58,422 nt of DNA from Oceaniradius stylonematis (GCF_003149475.2 NZ_QFWV02000004.1:313678-372099); one strand, 5' to 3'; positions 25,931 through 35,565 are shown, counted from the first letter of the stretch. Notes: generated from the sequence alone by a model not told the origin. Numbers and translations are program-made.

Positions 25931-26800
25931 TTACTCCATATAGCCCCGTTCGCTCAGGAATTGCCTGAGCGCAACGGGAAACGCGGTGCGGCCGATGCGG
26001 TTTTCGGGACAATCATAGGCTTCCGTCCCTTCGTCTTTGCAGAACGTCATGCCCCAGTCCGGTTCGGGATCGAAATCATTGTCCGCCAGCGCGAACGGGT
26101 CTTCTTCGCCAAGACGCAGCTGCATCGCCGCATGGGCGGCCAGCCATGAATTGCGCGTTTCGCCTTCATCCGGCATCGCGCCCATGTTGCGGATTGCGGA
26201 ACGGAGCACATACTCATACTCCGGCTCGCCGGTCACGTCGGCGATCGCGCCATCGCGCAGCGCGAGTACGATTGTCGGTGCGAACGAGCCCGCATAGGAC
26301 GCGAACGCATAAAGAAACCCGTTGTCCAGCGTGATGATCTCGGCGATGCCGTCGCCGGTCACGTCATGGGGGTAATTGGCGGCCGGATCGCCGTCAAAGG
26401 CGCCAACCTCGATCTCGGTCCATTTCCCGTCGCCTCCTTCGGCGACGATGGAGACCAGATTGCAGCAATGGGCACCACCGCTGTAGCGCGACACGAACAG
26501 TTCCGGCGCATCGTTGGACGCATCCATCTCGACAAGCTTGAGGACCGGCGCCTGAAAGAGCGAGAACATCTCGTCATAGGTGCGCTCGAAAACCATCTCG
26601 CCTTCGGACGAGACCGAAACCGCCGCCTCGAACATACCGTCACCGGCCTCACGCACCTGCATGGAGACGGCCGTTTCGTCGAGCGCCATCGCGTAGGTGC
26701 CAACCGCGTCGGGTTCGACGAGTATCTGCGCCTGGGCGGCCGCCAACGGAAAAGCGGCGGCAACCGCGCCAGCGATCATCAGGCGGAGGACCCTATTCAC
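25931..26800 (-). CDS. Exported protein of unknown function within the nucleoside ABC operon
   Basis: A 289-residue protein with a clear signal peptide (VLRLMIAGAVAAAFPLAAAQA). I do not recognise the family. The middle part has an FG-GAP/VCBS-like calcium-loop-style segment, DVTGDGIAEIITLDNGFLYA. Cysteines occur as SGGAHCCNLVSI and, near the end, TFCKDEGTEAYDCPENRIG, so disulfides are likely in the periplasm. It starts with GTG overlapping the ATPase TGA (GTGA) and ends nine bases before the first permease. It is not a BMP-type binding protein. A role in nucleoside or nucleotide handling at the cell surface is only suggested by position. Confidence 0.7.
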   Translation of the reverse strand: MNRVLRLMIAGAVAAAFPLAAAQAQILVEPDAVGTYAMALDETAVSMQVREAGDGMFEAAVSVSSEGEMVFERTYDEMFSLFQAPVLKLVEMDASNDAPELFVSRYSGGAHCCNLVSIVAEGGDGKWTEIEVGAFDGDPAANYPHDVTGDGIAEIITLDNGFLYAFASYAGSFAPTIVLALRDGAIADVTGEPEYEYVLRSAIRNMGAMPDEGETRNSWLAAHAAMQLRLGEEDPFALADNDFDPEPDWGMTFCKDEGTEAYDCPENRIGRTAFPVALRQFLSERGYME

Positions 26801-28338
26801 TCCGCCGCCTCCCTTGTCGGCTCGCCCTCGACGCCGGCCATCAGAAGGCCCAGTTCGCCCTCGGTCGCGTCCGGACCACGTTCGCCGACGACACGGCCCG
26901 CAAACATGACCAGAATCCGGTCCGACAGGGAGCGGATCTCATCGAGCTCCACCGAGATCAGCAGAACGGCCTTGCCCGCATCGCGCATCTCGATGATGCG
27001 CTTGTGGATGAACTCGATCGCGCCGACATCGACGCCGCGCGTCGGCTGACCGACGATCAGGACGGTCGGGTCCTGCTCCATCTCGCGGGCGAGCACGATC
27101 TTCTGCTGGTTGCCGCCGGAGAAGTTGGCCGTCTTCAGCCGGCAATTGGGCGGACGGATGTCGTATTTTTCGATCTTGTCGCGCGCATCGGAGCGGATGC
27201 CGTCGATATCCAGCATCGGCCCGTTCACATATTCGGCGTCGCCGTGATAGCCCAGGATCGAGTTCTCGTTCTCCTCGAACTGCAACACCAGGCCCATATG
27301 ATGGCGGTCTTCGGGCACATGGGCCATGCCGCGCTTGCGCAGCATGAAGGGGTCGGCCTCGCCGGTGACGCCGATCGGCTCCCCATCGAGCAGGACCCGT
27401 CCCGTTTCGGCACGCCTGATGCCGGCGATGGCTTCGATCATCTGGCTCTGGCCGTTGCCCGCCACGCCGGCAATGCCAACGATCTCGCCGGCGCGCACGT
27501 CAAACGATACATTGTCGACCATCACGACGCCGCGGCCGTCCTTGACGGTGAGATTTTCGACGGACAGCTTCACCGCGCCGGGTTTCGCCTCGCCCTTTTC
27601 GACGCGCAGCAGGACATGCCGGCCGACCATCAGTTCGGCCAGTTCCTCGACCGATGTCTCGGACGTCTTGCGGGTGGCGACCATCTCGCCCTGGCGCATG
27701 ACGGAGACATTGTCGGTGACCGCCATGATCTCGCGCAGCTTGTGCGTGATCAGGACGATCGTCTTGCCCTGCTCCTTGAGCTGCTCGAGAATGCGAAACA
27801 GGTGATCGGCCTCGGCCGGCGTCAGCACGCCCGTCGGCTCGTCGAGAATGAGGATTTCGGCACCGCGATAGAGCGCCTTGAGGATCTCGACGCGCTGCTG
27901 CAGCCCAACGGGCAGTTCCTCGATGATGGCATCGGTGTCGACCTGGAGCGCATATTCCTCTTCCAGGCGCTTGAGTTCCTTTCGGGCCTTGGTGATCGAG
28001 CCGCTGATCAGTTGCGCGCCCTCGGCGCCGAGCATGACATTCTCCAGAACGGTGAAGTTCTCCACCAGCATGAAATGCTGGTGCACCATGCCGATTCCCA
28101 TGGCGATGGCGTCATTGGGCGTATTGATCGTGACGGGCTTGCCATCGACTTCGATCTGACCGGAGTCGGCCTGGTAGAAGCCGTACAGGATCGACATCAG
28201 GGTCGACTTGCCCGCCCCGTTCTCGCCGATGATGCCGTGGATGGTTCCCTTTTGAACCGCAAGGTTGATGTTCTTGTTGGCATGCACAGGGCCGAAACTC
28301 TTGTTGATGCCGGTCAGTTCGATTGCATAAGGCGCCAT
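26797..28338 (-). CDS. Nucleoside-type ABC transporter ATP-binding protein (two NBDs)
   Basis: A 513-residue tandem ATPase of the YufO/RbsA type. NBD1 has Walker A GENGAGKST, signature-like LPVGLQQRVEIL and Walker B LILDEPTG. NBD2 has the degenerate Walker A GVAGNGQSQ, signature FSGGNQQKIVLARE and VLIVGQPTRGVDVG, where Gly-Gln replaces the usual Asp-Glu, a degenerate Walker B. It begins the - operon at ATG 28338 and is coupled to the exported unknown by a four-base overlap. The substrate class is inferred from the linked cdd, punA and deoA genes. Confidence 0.92.
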   Translation of the reverse strand: MAPYAIELTGINKSFGPVHANKNINLAVQKGTIHGIIGENGAGKSTLMSILYGFYQADSGQIEVDGKPVTINTPNDAIAMGIGMVHQHFMLVENFTVLENVMLGAEGAQLISGSITKARKELKRLEEEYALQVDTDAIIEELPVGLQQRVEILKALYRGAEILILDEPTGVLTPAEADHLFRILEQLKEQGKTIVLITHKLREIMAVTDNVSVMRQGEMVATRKTSETSVEELAELMVGRHVLLRVEKGEAKPGAVKLSVENLTVKDGRGVVMVDNVSFDVRAGEIVGIAGVAGNGQSQMIEAIAGIRRAETGRVLLDGEPIGVTGEADPFMLRKRGMAHVPEDRHHMGLVLQFEENENSILGYHGDAEYVNGPMLDIDGIRSDARDKIEKYDIRPPNCRLKTANFSGGNQQKIVLAREMEQDPTVLIVGQPTRGVDVGAIEFIHKRIIEMRDAGKAVLLISVELDEIRSLSDRILVMFAGRVVGERGPDATEGELGLLMAGVEGEPTREAAE

Positions 28339-28520
28339 GCGGGTCCCGTCGGTCGCAGAAATCCATGCTTCAAAATTGCCGAACCCTAGCATCTTGATTG
28401 CTTGAATCCAGCCCGAAAACGCCGTCTGTTGCGCCGCGCGATCGCCGCATTTGTCCGGCGAGACCGCTTGGACTGGACAGGGGCGCCATGCTAGCCTTGA
28501 CCGCTCACACGGGACCGCCA

Positions 28521-28733
28521 ATGGCCAAGACCGACACGGAACGACTGGACGATCTGGAGATTCTGGCCGCTCACCAGGCGCAGATGATCGACGATCTCAA
28601 CGAAGTCGTCGTTTCGCAGGGCGAGGTGATCGCCGACCTGCGGCGGAAGCTGGAAGTGCTGGCCCGGCGTTTCTCCGAGGCCGAAGAGCGCATGCGGGAA
28701 GCCGTTCCCGTCGATAAGCCGCCACATTGGTAA
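28521..28733 (+). CDS. slyX: SlyX family protein
   Basis: A 70-residue coiled-coil protein. The sequence RLDDLEILAAHQAQMIDDLN then VIADLRRKLEVLARRF and the C-terminal KPPHW match the SlyX family, whose function is unknown. ATG 28521 was chosen because the conserved N-terminus starts there; the open frame extends upstream without resemblance. It precedes the SLC13-type gene by 21 bases and may share its transcript. Confidence 0.88.
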   Translation: MAKTDTERLDDLEILAAHQAQMIDDLNEVVVSQGEVIADLRRKLEVLARRFSEAEERMREAVPVDKPPHW

Positions 28734-28754
28734 GCACAATACGGGCCCGCGGCC

Positions 28755-30542
28755 ATGGCGCTTGATCCCGACCTTCTGGGACCGATCCTGACCGGCGCGC
28801 TGATCGTCGCGCTGTTTGCCGGCTTTGCGCGCGAATGGCGCGCGCCCGAAGTGATCGCCGGGCTGGGCGTCGCGGTGCTCCTTGTCGCCGGCGTCCTCGA
28901 GACCCCGGACGTGCTGGCGGTCTTCTCCTCGCCGGCGATCACGACCATCGCGTCGATGTTCGTCCTGTCGGCGGGACTTGTGCGCACCGGCGCGATGGAC
29001 CGGTTCGCGCGCTTTGCGACAGAGCATGCGCGGTCGAGCCCGGCCCTGTCCTTCTTCGCCTTTCTGGGCGCCACGGCCGCGATGAGCGCGTTCATGAACA
29101 ATACGCCCGTCGTGATGCTGATGATCCCGGTCGCAGTGCAGATCGCCCGCCAGACCGGACAGGCGTCGTCCAAGCTTCTCATTCCTCTGTCCTATGCGGC
29201 GATCCTGGGCGGCACGTGCACGCTGATCGGCACATCGACCAACCTTCTGGTCGATACTGTCGCCCGCGATCAGGGTCTGGCACCGTTTTCCATCTTCGAG
29301 ATCGCACCGGTCGGGCTGATCGCGGCGACCGCCGGCATTACGGTGATGTTCTTTGCGCGGCGCCTTCTGCCCGACCGCCAGTCGGTGACGACCCTCGGCA
29401 CGGCACAGCCTGGCCGGCGCTTCATCGTCCAGGCGGTGATCGACGAAGGCTCGCCGCATGTGGGCGCACGCGCAAGGGAGGTGATCGCCTTCAACCAGCC
29501 GGAACGGCGGATCATCGACGTGCTGCGCGGCGACGCCTCGCTGCGGCGCGATCTGGACGATGTCATCCTCGAGCCCGGCGACATCGTCGTCCTGCGGTCG
29601 TCGGTCGCCGAAATCCTGTCGATGAAGGAAGAAGGGCAACTGGGCGGCGACAACACGCTGCAGCAGACCGGCTCACGCTCATCGGCGATGATCGAGATCC
29701 TGATCGGGCCGAGTGCACGCGTTCTGGGACGCACGCTGCGGCATCTGCGCCTGCGGCGGCGCTTCGGCATTTATCCGATCGCCCTGCACCGGGGCGGCAT
29801 GAACATGGCCGACCGCTTCGAAACCACGCCGCTGGCGGTTGGCGACACGCTGCTCATCGAGGGTGCGCCGGAAGATCTGACGCGCTTTGCCGACGAAAAC
29901 AATCTGGTCAACGTGTCCGAGCCGTCCGAACGCGGCTTCCGCCGCGACAAGGCGCCGCTGGCGATCGGCATCGCGCTCGCCGTCGTCGCCGGTGCGGCAC
30001 TGAACATCATGCCGATCGCCGGCATCGCCATGATCGGCGCGGTCCTGGTTCTTGTGACGCGGTGTGTCGAGGTGGACGAGGCGGTGCAGGCGGTCGACTG
30101 GCGGGTGCTCGGCCTTATCGCCGGAATGCTGGCGATCGGGACGGCGATGCAGAAGACCGAACTGGTGACGATCATCGTCGATGCGATCGAACCCTGGCTC
30201 ATGGGCCTTGCGCCGATCGTCGCCCTGGCTTGCGTCTATCTTCTGACGACGGCGCTGACCGAACTGGTCACCAACAATGCGGTCGCCGTCATCGTCACGC
30301 CGGTCGCCATCGGGCTGGCACAGGCGCTCGGCCTCGATCCGCGACCGTTCGTCGTGGCGGTGATGATCGCGGCGTCGGCGAGCTTCATCACGCCGATCGG
30401 CTATCAGACCAACACGCTGGTCTACAATGCCGGCGGCTACCGGTTCACGGACTTCCTGCGTCTGGGCCTGATCATGGACGCAACGACATTCGCCACCGCC
30501 ATGGCGATCATTCCGCTGGTGTGGCCGCTCGTGCCGGCGTGA
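28755..30542 (+). CDS. SLC13/DASS-type permease with TrkA-C domains
   Basis: A 595-residue inner-membrane transporter. Two halves of about five to six hydrophobic segments each carry the anion-transporter motifs SAFMNNTPVVMLMIP and ELVTNNAVAVIVTPVA. Between them (about residues 210-380) lie two TrkA-C type regulatory domains (VIAFNQPERRIIDVLRGD, GDTLLIEGAPEDLTRFAD). Such proteins move sulfate, dicarboxylates or similar anions with Na+ or H+; the substrate is not evident. Its 3' end overlaps the convergent 2H-phosphoesterase gene by 35 bases. Confidence 0.9.
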   Translation: MALDPDLLGPILTGALIVALFAGFAREWRAPEVIAGLGVAVLLVAGVLETPDVLAVFSSPAITTIASMFVLSAGLVRTGAMDRFARFATEHARSSPALSFFAFLGATAAMSAFMNNTPVVMLMIPVAVQIARQTGQASSKLLIPLSYAAILGGTCTLIGTSTNLLVDTVARDQGLAPFSIFEIAPVGLIAATAGITVMFFARRLLPDRQSVTTLGTAQPGRRFIVQAVIDEGSPHVGARAREVIAFNQPERRIIDVLRGDASLRRDLDDVILEPGDIVVLRSSVAEILSMKEEGQLGGDNTLQQTGSRSSAMIEILIGPSARVLGRTLRHLRLRRRFGIYPIALHRGGMNMADRFETTPLAVGDTLLIEGAPEDLTRFADENNLVNVSEPSERGFRRDKAPLAIGIALAVVAGAALNIMPIAGIAMIGAVLVLVTRCVEVDEAVQAVDWRVLGLIAGMLAIGTAMQKTELVTIIVDAIEPWLMGLAPIVALACVYLLTTALTELVTNNAVAVIVTPVAIGLAQALGLDPRPFVVAVMIAASASFITPIGYQTNTLVYNAGGYRFTDFLRLGLIMDATTFATAMAIIPLVWPLVPA

Positions 30543-31251
30543 CGATCCGCTCGACGCGGAATTCGTCCATGTGATCGAAGAGGCAGAGTTCCGGCGGGCC
30601 GAGACGGAACGGCGGGAACAGGTCGCCCATCTCGGCGGCAAGCGATTGCATAACCGTGTCGAAGCCCTCGGCTTCGGTCTCCGACGGCCAGCGCACGAGA
30701 TAGGCGAGCGTCAGGTGAAACCGGTAATCCGCGTGACCGGGGCGCGCCTGAAGGCCGGTGGCCTCGGCCAGACGATCCCTGTAGGTCCGGATGGCTCTTT
30801 CCTCGCCGGTCGTCGCAGGCGCCAGCGCGATGCCTAGCCCGTGGCTGGCGAGGCCGGAAAATCCGGTCGCAACCATTTGGATGAACGTATCGGGCGGATC
30901 GACGGTCGCCATGCGGTCCAGCATGAAGGCGTCGGCCTCATCGTCGGCCGCATCGGAAGGCAGGCCGGCGGGCCAGAAATCGCGCCGGTGACGGTCGCCC
31001 TCGTGCAGCAGACCGTTAAAGACCGTCATGTGCCAGCTTTCCGGCGCGGTGAAGGCGAAACAGCCGCCGGCGGGCGCAGATGCCAGACGCGCCACGATCT
31101 GCGACACTGCGGCGCGGCCGGCGTCGTCGCGCAGGTGGCAGACCATGGTGTTGCCGGAACAGCGAAGCGGCGCGCCCGCCGCATCGAACCGCACATCGAG
31201 CCAGCGTGGCGGCCGGTCGCCGTCGGCACCAACGATACCGGCGAAGCTCAC
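30508..31251 (-). CDS. DUF1868 family 2H phosphoesterase in the ugp operon
   Basis: A 247-residue protein of the DUF1868 branch of 2H phosphoesterases. The two H-x-T/S-x signatures are WHMTVFNGL and [21 protein letters not shown] and [12 protein letters not shown] are further DUF1868 features. 2H enzymes act on cyclic phosphodiesters or phosphodiester ends. It starts with GTG overlapping the ugpC TGA (GTGA), so it is translationally coupled to the glycerol-3-phosphate transporter in the slot where E. coli has ugpQ. No signal peptide is seen, so it would act in the cytoplasm. Action on imported phosphodiesters is inference. Confidence 0.85.
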   Translation of the reverse strand: MSFAGIVGADGDRPPRWLDVRFDAAGAPLRCSGNTMVCHLRDDAGRAAVSQIVARLASAPAGGCFAFTAPESWHMTVFNGLLHEGDRHRRDFWPAGLPSDAADDEADAFMLDRMATVDPPDTFIQMVATGFSGLASHGLGIALAPATTGEERAIRTYRDRLAEATGLQARPGHADYRFHLTLAYLVRWPSETEAEGFDTVMQSLAAEMGDLFPPFRLGPPELCLFDHMDEFRVERIVTPARAATPAE

Positions 31252-32300
31252 AGCCGACGGCCCGTTCCATGGTCGAACAGGTGCAGATCATCGGCCTGCA
31301 GGCGCAGCCGTACCTGGTCGCCGGGTATCGGCTCGTCGGCAGACTGGTTGGCCGTGAAATGCTGGCCCCCGACCGATCCGTGGATCAGCCGCACGGCGCC
31401 CAGTTCCTCAACGGTATCGACCTTCATGGGCGGCCCGTCGGCGCCGCCGGAGCCATTGGCCAGATGCGCGCGCTCCGGGCGGATGCCGAGCGTGACGGGT
31501 CCGTTGGCGCGCACCGGCGCCTCGATGCGCGATTCGCCGATGACGATCGCGCCGTCGCCGGTCTGCGCTTTCAGAAGGTTCATCGGCGGTGCGCCGATGA
31601 AGCTGGCAACGAAGGTCGATGCCGGCGCGCCATAGACCTGGGCGGGCGTGCCGATCTGCTCGATCTCGCCATTGTTGAGGACGACGATCCGGTCGGCCAG
31701 CGTCATCGCCTCGACCTGGTCGTGGGTGACGTAGATCGCCGCCGTCCCCAGACGGCGCTGCAGGCGCTTGATCTCGAGCCGCATCTGGTTGCGCAGCTTG
31801 GCGTCAAGGTTGGACAGCGGCTCGTCGAACAGGAAGATGGCCGGATCGCGGACGATGGCGCGGCCCATGGCGACCCGCTGGCGCTGACCGCCCGACAGCT
31901 GGCTGGGCTTGCGCTCGAGAAAGTCGCCGATCTGCAGGAGCTTGGCCGCCTCGCGCACCTTGGCATCGATCTCGGCCTTCGGCGTACCGCGGTTCTTAAG
32001 GCCGTAGGCGAGGTTCTTGTAGACAGACATGTGCGGATAGAGCGCATAGTTCTGGAACACCATGGCAATGTTCCGGTTGGCCGGCTCAACCTCGTTGACC
32101 AGCCGTCCGTCGAGCACGATCTCGCCTTCGGTCACACTCTCCAGGCCGGCGACCATGCGCAGCAATGTCGACTTGCCGCAACCCGACGGGCCGACAAAGA
32201 CCACCAGTTCGCCGTCCTCGACGGTGACATCGACGCCTTTGACGGCGAGCGCGCCGTTCGGATAGCGCTTGACCGCCTGCTTGATCTCGAGCGTCGTCAT
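31248..32300 (-). CDS. ugpC: sn-Glycerol-3-phosphate ABC transporter ATP-binding protein
   Basis: A 350-residue MalK/UgpC-type ATPase. Walker A is [14 protein letters not shown], signature [14 protein letters not shown], Walker [13 protein letters not shown], followed by the H-loop [10 protein letters not shown]. The C-terminal TOBE region (about residues 240-350) is present. It overlaps ugpE by four bases and the 2H-phosphoesterase gene by four bases. The UgpB/A/E context gives the substrate. Confidence 0.95.
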   Translation of the reverse strand: MTTLEIKQAVKRYPNGALAVKGVDVTVEDGELVVFVGPSGCGKSTLLRMVAGLESVTEGEIVLDGRLVNEVEPANRNIAMVFQNYALYPHMSVYKNLAYGLKNRGTPKAEIDAKVREAAKLLQIGDFLERKPSQLSGGQRQRVAMGRAIVRDPAIFLFDEPLSNLDAKLRNQMRLEIKRLQRRLGTAAIYVTHDQVEAMTLADRIVVLNNGEIEQIGTPAQVYGAPASTFVASFIGAPPMNLLKAQTGDGAIVIGESRIEAPVRANGPVTLGIRPERAHLANGSGGADGPPMKVDTVEELGAVRLIHGSVGGQHFTANQSADEPIPGDQVRLRLQADDLHLFDHGTGRRL

Positions 32301-33223
32301 TTCTCACTCTCCACAAGGCCCTTGATGAACATGCGCTGGAATATGATGACGATGAGCACCGGCGGAATCATCGCAATGATCGCCAGACCCAACGCCTCGT
32401 TGTAGTCGGGGATGTCCGCGCCGATCCAGACCTGGAGGATCTGCCGGATGCCGCGCACCACGGTGTAGAAGCTCTCGTCCGTCGTCATCAGGATCGGCCA
32501 CAGATACTGGTTCCAGCCGACGACGAACATGATGATGAAGATGGCGGCGATCATGGTCCGCGACAGCGGGACGAGGATGTCCCAGAAGAAGCGGAAGGGG
32601 CCGGCGCCGTCGATCCGCGCCGCCTCAAGCAGTTCATTGGGCACGGACTTGAAGAACTGGCGGAAGAAGAAGGTGCCGGTGGCCGAAGCGATCAAAGGCA
32701 GGATAAGGCCGGTATAGCTGTTCAGCAGCCCCAGTCCCTGAACCACTTCGTAGGATGGCAGAATGCGCACTTCCAGCGGCAGCAGCAGCGTCGAAAAAAT
32801 GATCCAGAAGCACAGCGTGCCCAGCGGAAAGCGGAAATAGACGATGGCGTAGGCGGCCAGCATCGACACGATGATCTTGCCGATGGCGAAACCCAGTCCG
32901 AGGATAAGCGAGTTGAGCGACATGCCCCAGCCGGTGACCTGCTTGGTGAAACCGGTCTGTTCGAAGATGACCGCCTCGTAAGTCGGCAGAAAATTGTCTC
33001 CGAAACCGAGTTGCATGCCTTCGGAGTGAATGGTGACCGGGTCATGCGTCGATGTGGTGAATGCAACGGCGATCGGCCCCATCATCAAGAGCACGCCGAA
33101 CAAAAGGACGATATGCTCGACAATCTGGTGTCGGCGCACGAACGCGCCGGCGCCGGTTGCCGAAGCCGATGGTGCGGCCGGGACGACCGGCTTGCCCGTC
33201 ACGGCGATCTGGTCCTGGCTCAT
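32297..33223 (-). CDS. ugpE: sn-Glycerol-3-phosphate ABC transporter permease UgpE
   Basis: A 308-residue inner-membrane permease with about six hydrophobic segments. The EAA loop contacting UgpC is [20 protein letters not shown]. Phrases such as [28 protein letters not shown] resemble UgpE. Its N-terminus is longer than usual by an Ala/Pro/Thr-rich stretch (residues 1-25). It lies 31 bases after ugpA and overlaps ugpC by four bases. Confidence 0.94.
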   Translation of the reverse strand: MSQDQIAVTGKPVVPAAPSASATGAGAFVRRHQIVEHIVLLFGVLLMMGPIAVAFTTSTHDPVTIHSEGMQLGFGDNFLPTYEAVIFEQTGFTKQVTGWGMSLNSLILGLGFAIGKIIVSMLAAYAIVYFRFPLGTLCFWIIFSTLLLPLEVRILPSYEVVQGLGLLNSYTGLILPLIASATGTFFFRQFFKSVPNELLEAARIDGAGPFRFFWDILVPLSRTMIAAIFIIMFVVGWNQYLWPILMTTDESFYTVVRGIRQILQVWIGADIPDYNEALGLAIIAMIPPVLIVIIFQRMFIKGLVESEK

Positions 33224-33254
33224 CGCGGCCTCCGCATGGTCCGTCCGGCTCGGG

Positions 33255-34136
33255 TCATGTGTAGTGCACCCGTCGCTCGATCAGGCGGAACTGGACGATG
33301 GTGAGCGCCAGCACGAACACCATCAGGATAACCGATTGCGCGGACGATCCCCCCAGATCGTTGCCGCGGAAACCGTCGAGGAACACCTTGTAGACGAGCG
33401 TCACGGGATTGTTGCCCGGCTCGCCCTTGAGCATGACGTCGACGATGCCGAAGGTCTCGAAGAAGGCATAGGTGATGTTGATGATCATCAGGAAGAAGCT
33501 GGTTGGCGCCAGCAGCGGAAAGATGATCGTCCAGAACCGGCCGGACGCGCTGGGATTGTCGATCGAGGCGGCTTCGCGCACCCCCTTGGGAATCGATTGC
33601 AGGCCGGACAGGAAGAAGATGAAGTTGACCGGGATCTGCTTCCATGTCGCCACGATCATCATGGCGATACCGCTGTCCCAATAGTCGACGCCGACACGCA
33701 TGTCCCAGCCGAACAGGGCGAAGAAATCGACAATCGGGCCGATGTGCTGGTCGAACAGCATGATGCCGATCAGGCCGGCAACAGGTGGCGCGATTGCATA
33801 GACCCACATCAGGAGCGTCTTGTAGGGACCCTGGCCGCGCAGGACATTGTCGGCGGCCACCGCCAGCAGCAGCGCTATGCCGAGCGAAAAAAACGTCACG
33901 ACCACGGTGAACAGGAAGGTGAACCAGGCAGCCCGGCCATAGTCCGAACGGGTCACGGCATCGGTGTAGTTGTCGATGCCGACAAAGGTTTCGTTGCCGA
34001 AAAACGGATCCTGAAGAAAGAACGAACTGCGCACCGCCTCGGCGGACGGCCACAGGAAGAAGATGGCGACGATCGCCATCTGCGGCAGCAGGAGCAGATA
34101 GGGATAGAGCGGCGATTGAAACTGGGCTTTGTGCAT
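33255..34136 (-). CDS. ugpA: sn-Glycerol-3-phosphate ABC transporter permease UgpA
   Basis: A 293-residue permease with six hydrophobic segments. The EAA-loop equivalent is GLQSIPKGVREAASIDNPSA, and the opening PYLLLLPQMAIVAIFFLWPS is typical of UgpA/MalF-type proteins. It is separated from ugpB by 77 bases containing a strong hairpin, which may hold its expression below that of the binding protein. Confidence 0.94.
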   Translation of the reverse strand: MHKAQFQSPLYPYLLLLPQMAIVAIFFLWPSAEAVRSSFFLQDPFFGNETFVGIDNYTDAVTRSDYGRAAWFTFLFTVVVTFFSLGIALLLAVAADNVLRGQGPYKTLLMWVYAIAPPVAGLIGIMLFDQHIGPIVDFFALFGWDMRVGVDYWDSGIAMMIVATWKQIPVNFIFFLSGLQSIPKGVREAASIDNPSASGRFWTIIFPLLAPTSFFLMIINITYAFFETFGIVDVMLKGEPGNNPVTLVYKVFLDGFRGNDLGGSSAQSVILMVFVLALTIVQFRLIERRVHYT

Positions 34137-34164
34137 GGCCTGTCCAGTGCGAGAGCCAAGGCAA

Positions 34165-34194
34165 GAACCGGGAGCGCGGCGCGCCCCCGGGTTC
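34165..34194 (-). other. Intercistronic hairpin between ugpB and ugpA
   Basis: An imperfect stem of about twelve pairs (GAACC/GGTTC at the base, then GGG/CCC and GCGC/GCGC with one bulge and one mismatch) lies 19 bases after the ugpB stop. No T-run follows. In binding-protein-dependent operons such structures commonly protect the upstream mRNA and reduce read-through, giving more binding protein than permease. Confidence 0.55.
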
Positions 34195-34213
34195 GATCGG
34201 TTTGCCGGATGGG

Positions 34214-35512
34214 TCAGCCGCTCTGGGTCTGCGCGAAGCGCTCGAGCAGGCGGTTGCCTTCTTCCTCGATGATGTCGAACGCCTCGTCGACGGTCGCTTC
34301 ACCGGAGAAGATGCGGCCATATTCGCGGTTCATCACGTCGCGGATCTGGACGTAGAAGCCCATCCGGTAGCCCTTGGTCCAGTCGCCACCGGGCTGCTGG
34401 AGCTGGCTGATGCCAACTTCGGCTGCGGGCTCTTGGTCATAATGGCCTTCGGCCTTGGCCAGCTCGTAGGCGGTCGCGGTGATCGGCACATAACCGGTTT
34501 CCTTGTGCCAGAAGACCTGCGGCTCCGGCGAGGACAGGAACTGGAAGAATGCGGCCGCAGCTTCATTCTCTTCCTCGGGCTGGCCGGACATGGCGAACAG
34601 CGCGGCACCGCCGATGAAGGTGTTGTAGGGCTCTTCGGTGACCGCTTCCCAATAGGGCAGATAGGTGGCGCTGAACTCGAAGCCGGCCGACTGCTTGAGG
34701 CCGCCGAACGAACCGGACGAGCCGAGCCACATGGCCACTTCGCCGTTTTCGAACGGTGCCTGATTGTCGCCCCAGCCGGTGCCGTAATAGCCGAACAGGC
34801 CGGCGTCGATCCATTCCTTGACGGCCGCGAAGTGGGCCTTGATCGGCTCGACATTGATCAGGAGCCGGGTGCCTTCGGCGCCTTCATAGCCGTTCGCATT
34901 GGTGGCGAACTGCAGATTGTGGCGCGACATGAAGTTTTCGGTGAAGATCCAGGGCAGGTGCGACTGCGCCATCGGAACATAGCCGGCTTCTTTCAGCGCG
35001 GGCGCGATTTCCTGGAATTCTTCCCAGGTCCTGGGCGGCTCTACGCCGGCTTTTTCGAGAGCCTCGACATTGTAGTAGAGGATCGGGGTCGATGAGTTGA
35101 AGGGCATGCCGACCATCTTGCCGTTTTCGTCGGCATAGAAGTTGGCAACGCCGGGAATGTAGTCGGTGCGGAACTCGAGGCCCGCATTTTCGATCAGGTC
35201 CTGGGCGGGGATCACGGCGCCCTCGGCACCGATGATGGTGGCGGCACCGGCGTCGAACACCTGAACGATGTTGGGCTGTTCACCGGCACGGAAGGCGGCG
35301 ATGGTGGCCGTCAGCGTTTCTTCATAGTTGCCCTTGTAGACCGGCGTCAGGTTGTACTTGTCCTGGCTGGCGTTGAACTGCTCGGCAACGGCGTTGGTCG
35401 CCTCGCCAAGGGCGCCGCCCATGGCATGCCACAGTTCGATCTCGATTTTTTCGGCCTGGGCCGCAGCGGTCGTCAGCGCAAGGGCGCCAGCCGCCAGAAG
35501 CGTTTTCCACAT
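34214..35512 (-). CDS. ugpB: sn-Glycerol-3-phosphate-binding periplasmic protein
   Basis: A 432-residue solute-binding protein. The signal peptide MWKTLLAAGALALTTAAAQA is followed by EIELWHAMGGALGEATNAVA, a strong UgpB marker, and later YNVEALEKAGVEPPRTWEE and NTFIGGAALFAMSG. It captures glycerol-3-phosphate or glycerophosphodiesters for UgpAEC. ATG 35512 was chosen with GGGAGA upstream; ATG 35515 is adjacent and equally possible. It is the first gene of the operon and lies behind a PHO box. Confidence 0.95.
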   Translation of the reverse strand: MWKTLLAAGALALTTAAAQAEKIEIELWHAMGGALGEATNAVAEQFNASQDKYNLTPVYKGNYEETLTATIAAFRAGEQPNIVQVFDAGAATIIGAEGAVIPAQDLIENAGLEFRTDYIPGVANFYADENGKMVGMPFNSSTPILYYNVEALEKAGVEPPRTWEEFQEIAPALKEAGYVPMAQSHLPWIFTENFMSRHNLQFATNANGYEGAEGTRLLINVEPIKAHFAAVKEWIDAGLFGYYGTGWGDNQAPFENGEVAMWLGSSGSFGGLKQSAGFEFSATYLPYWEAVTEEPYNTFIGGAALFAMSGQPEEENEAAAAFFQFLSSPEPQVFWHKETGYVPITATAYELAKAEGHYDQEPAAEVGISQLQQPGGDWTKGYRMGFYVQIRDVMNREYGRIFSGEATVDEAFDIIEEEGNRLLERFAQTQSG

Positions 35513-35565
35513 CATAGGTCTCCCGGGAAAATTGCGATACGCACAAGGTCGAATAGGAGGCCCGT

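Noticed and set aside
23771-26149. A 792-codon open frame on + across the permease genes
   Set aside because: It is rich in His, Gln, Arg and Asp as expected for the reverse complement of membrane-protein codons, and lies wholly antisense to cdd and two permease genes.
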